Part shown: piece by piece, positions 62,110-64,000 of the stretch | How the letters are laid out: each line of letters starts with the position of its first letter | Position numbering within the stretch: the first letter of the stretch is position 1 | Assembly: GCA_020744425.1 (NCBI GenBank) | Contig: JAGMUV010000052.1 | Span: 62,001-126,000 of the forward strand | Direction: 5' to 3' | DNA: 64,000 nucleotides | Source: Dactylonectria macrodidyma | Lineage: Eukaryota; Ascomycota; Sordariomycetes; Hypocreales; Nectriaceae | The notes under the pieces: generated by a model | Database searches by the model: none | What the model saw: only the letters and a program-made list of their open reading frames with translations | Told to the model about the DNA's origin: nothing | Program-made: the position numbers and the translations under genes

Positions 62110-63990
62110 ATGGGGACTTCAACAGTCGACGCCTCCGCCAGAGGTGAGTCGAAGTCCCCAAAGCCGTCGAAGAAATCCCCCCCTCGACCAGGTGAGTCCC
62201 AACCCCCTCCACCTTTTCACTCCCGTCATGTCTTCTCCGCCATGACGCATCATCGTCATCGCTCTCCGTAATCGCCATTCCCATTAACCCTCCGTTGCTC
62301 TCTCTTACCCGTCTCCGTCCCCGTCCCGATCTCCACCACCGCTGTATGCCTCCGTCCATATCACCTGTCGCCCGTCAATGCCTTCGTGGGTGTCTACCAA
62401 ACTAACCTCTAATCTCCTGCAGACGCCCCGACCGACGCCAAAGCCGATCCGTCCGTGAATCCAGAGGTCGCGTCCAATGCCGAAGCCGCCAAACCGCTTG
62501 CACCTCCTCCACGACCCGGTCAACAACAAGGTACGGACACTCCTGACTACTTCGCGGCCACGGTCGGCGGATCTCTCAGCCTGGAGCCCAATCCATTTGA
62601 GCAGTCCTCCGGGGGTGCGCCAGAAACACCGGGAGGCACCAAGTTGCCGTTCGTCGCCGCCTTGACATCGCCTTCGTCCCTACTCCCCGGGCCCAACGCG
62701 ACACCATTCAACTGGGGCGGAGGTTCGTTGCGGACTGGCTCTCTGAGCCCAGCCATGCTCTCTGGCCCTGCCAATGACTACTTTGGTGATACCCATCTGC
62801 GCGGCGGCTTCCCTACACCCAACGAGTCCTCGTTGAGGTCGGGCTTGACTCCGGGCGGGAGCGGGTCTATGTTTCCTGCGCCGAGTCCGAACTCCCAAGC
62901 TCTTTTTGCCCAACTTGCCGGCGGAGGCGCGACGTCGAGCACGATTGATTTCCATCGCACTGCAATCAGCGCTGCCGCCATGAGAGAACAAGCAAACGGA
63001 GTTCAGCGAGCTGCTGGACAACCCCCACAGCCTCCGGCACAGCAACCACCGTCCGTCACGTCCCAACCTCAAGAGATCACCAACGGCAACGCTGTAATAA
63101 AACCCGAGGTTAAACCAGCTTCCTGCCCCTTCGACCCTCACGACAACGACGCCGCCAATGGTCTGTTTATGCTTGCCCAGGGTAGGAACGGGGCTCAATC
63201 AACAAATCAGTTCGCGGTTACTTCGGGCCCAACTAGCCACGCGCACTCAGCCCCCGTTGTTCCCCATAACATGAACACCTCGCCACAGATGTCGAGCGCC
63301 AATGGTGGCTCGATTGCGTCTGCTCGCGGCGTGAGTGAATTCAGTGGCGTCTCAGATGATGGCGACCAGGCTCGGCCTAATACGCGAGGTAAGGGTAAGA
63401 AGAACCCGCCCGCGACCAATGGTCGGAGAAAGGCCGACGAGGCTCCTGCCAAGGTACCCCCAACCAAGAAGGCCAAGGCCAATAGCGGAATCCCGGTTAT
63501 GCCGGACGATATGGACATGTCAGACGATGAGTCGAACATGAAGTATGATGAGAACGGCACCAAAACCAAGATGACAGATGAGGAGAAGCGTAAGAACTCC
63601 CTCGAGCGTAACCGGTATGTGTCACTTTGAAAACCCATATTCCTGTGTCAAAACCCGTCACTAACACACTCTAGTGTGGCTGCGCTCAAGTGCCGTCAAA
63701 GAAAGAAGCAGTGGCTTGGGAATCTGCAGACCAAGGTGGAGATGTTTAGCACTGAGAACGATGCCTTGACCGCGCAGATCACGCAGTTGACAGGGGAGGT
63801 GGTCAACTTGAAGACTCTCCTTCTCGCACACAAGGACTGTCCAGTTACGCAACAGCAACGTCTCCACAATGCCTTCATGTCTCAGGTTGTCGAGCCCTTC
63901 AACCCACAGATGAACCCTTATGGCATGGGTGCACCAATGCCCCACCAATCAGTCATGGCTGGCCAGGGTGTCCAACGGCGTTTCTCATAG
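62110..63990 (+). CDS. atf1: Atf1/AtfA-type bZIP transcription factor
   Basis: Three exons, 62110-62191, 62423-63614 and 63675-63990, join in frame across introns of 231 and 60 bp to give 529 residues. The N-terminus has a PKPSKKSPPRP patch and the ATF-type region (FAATVGGSLSLEPNPFEQSF-like, then LTSPSSLLPGP and FPTPNESSLRSGLTPGG). The bZIP basic region KRKNSLERNR/VAALKCRQRKKQW is split by intron 2, and a leucine zipper follows (about residues 430-470). In ascomycetes this factor acts in the nucleus below the Hog1/Sak stress MAP kinase. The gene ends at TAG 63988-63990. The end of a piggyBac-like element lies 17 bp before the ATG, so its native promoter is displaced or replaced. Confidence 0.93.
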
Positions 63991-64000
63991 AGCGAGTTGC

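Noticed and set aside
62680..63198. 172-codon antisense ORF opposite atf1
   Set aside because: Shadow of the Pro/Ser/Gly-rich atf1 coding sequence; no independent evidence.
1..64000. Starship-type giant mobile element with a tyrosine-recombinase captain
   Set aside because: The repeated cargo-like genes invited the idea, but no DUF3435-type recombinase with an R..H-R-Y pattern was seen and no element-scale boundaries are visible in the window.

Overview
The window reads as nuclear DNA of a filamentous ascomycete, probably a Sordariomycete (inferred from gene content, not from a database search). The basis is short introns (about 40-80 bp, one of 231 bp), an Atf1-type bZIP gene, a NACHT-WD40 NLR, a GH16 glucanase, a kelch/transmembrane protein and fungal families of Fot1/pogo, piggyBac-like, hAT, Helitron, LINE and Ty3/Gypsy elements. 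Most of the 64 kb is transposon or transposon-broken sequence. Intact host genes stand as islands in it.

Layout. 0-4 kb: a piggyBac-like end and a 5'-truncated, internally deleted LINE with its ATTG-repeat tail. 4.6-6.4 kb: a complete Fot1/pogo element. 7.5-9.8 kb: an intact ATP-dependent DNA ligase gene (minus). 10.8-12.7 kb: a mosaic of a 19-bp minisatellite, an unknown two-exon gene and a copy of the ligase 5' end. 13.3-15.5 kb: a Ser/Thr-rich membrane protein gene broken by a solo LTR. 16.0-17.3 kb: an LRR-like gene broken by a short piggyBac-like element that still carries a reading frame. 19.7 kb: a small Cys-rich protein. 20.4-21.2 kb: the start of a secreted-protein gene next to a second LINE relic. 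22.3-24.6 kb: a kelch/transmembrane gene. 26.5-29.2 kb: nested scraps of Helitron, an atf1-like pseudogene, a solo LTR, hAT and a piggyBac-like transposase. 30.0-39.8 kb: a MIZ/SP-RING gene split by a complete chromodomain-bearing Ty3/Gypsy element whose LTRs look identical. 39.9-40.7 kb: hAT and Helitron relics. 41.3-45.8 kb: a three-exon NLR with eight near-identical WD40 repeats. 46.1-47.6 kb: a third, broken ligase copy. 48.9-49.9 kb: a secreted GH16 glucanase. 50.5-55.5 kb: more copies of the unknown gene, the minisatellite, a BED finger, a small bZIP-like gene and a third solo LTR. 55.5-62.1 kb: a hAT C-terminus and two apparently intact piggyBac-like elements. 62.1-64 kb: atf1, whose start codon lies about 17 bp from the end of the second piggyBac-like element.

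How it fits together. The same pieces (ligase, unknown gene, 19-bp array, hAT 3' end, Helitron 3' end, 466-bp LTR, piggyBac-like transposase) recur at 10-17, 26-29, 40-47 and 50-62 kb in different order and orientation. This fits repeated transposition and ectopic recombination in a fast-evolving accessory region. At least three host-type genes are interrupted by insertions whose ancestral reading frame can be followed across the insertion or whose flanks belong together. Intact multi-copy elements suggest that repeat-induced point mutation is weak or absent for these copies (inference).

Limits: intron positions come from splice consensus and frame continuity only. Family names come from motif recognition by eye.
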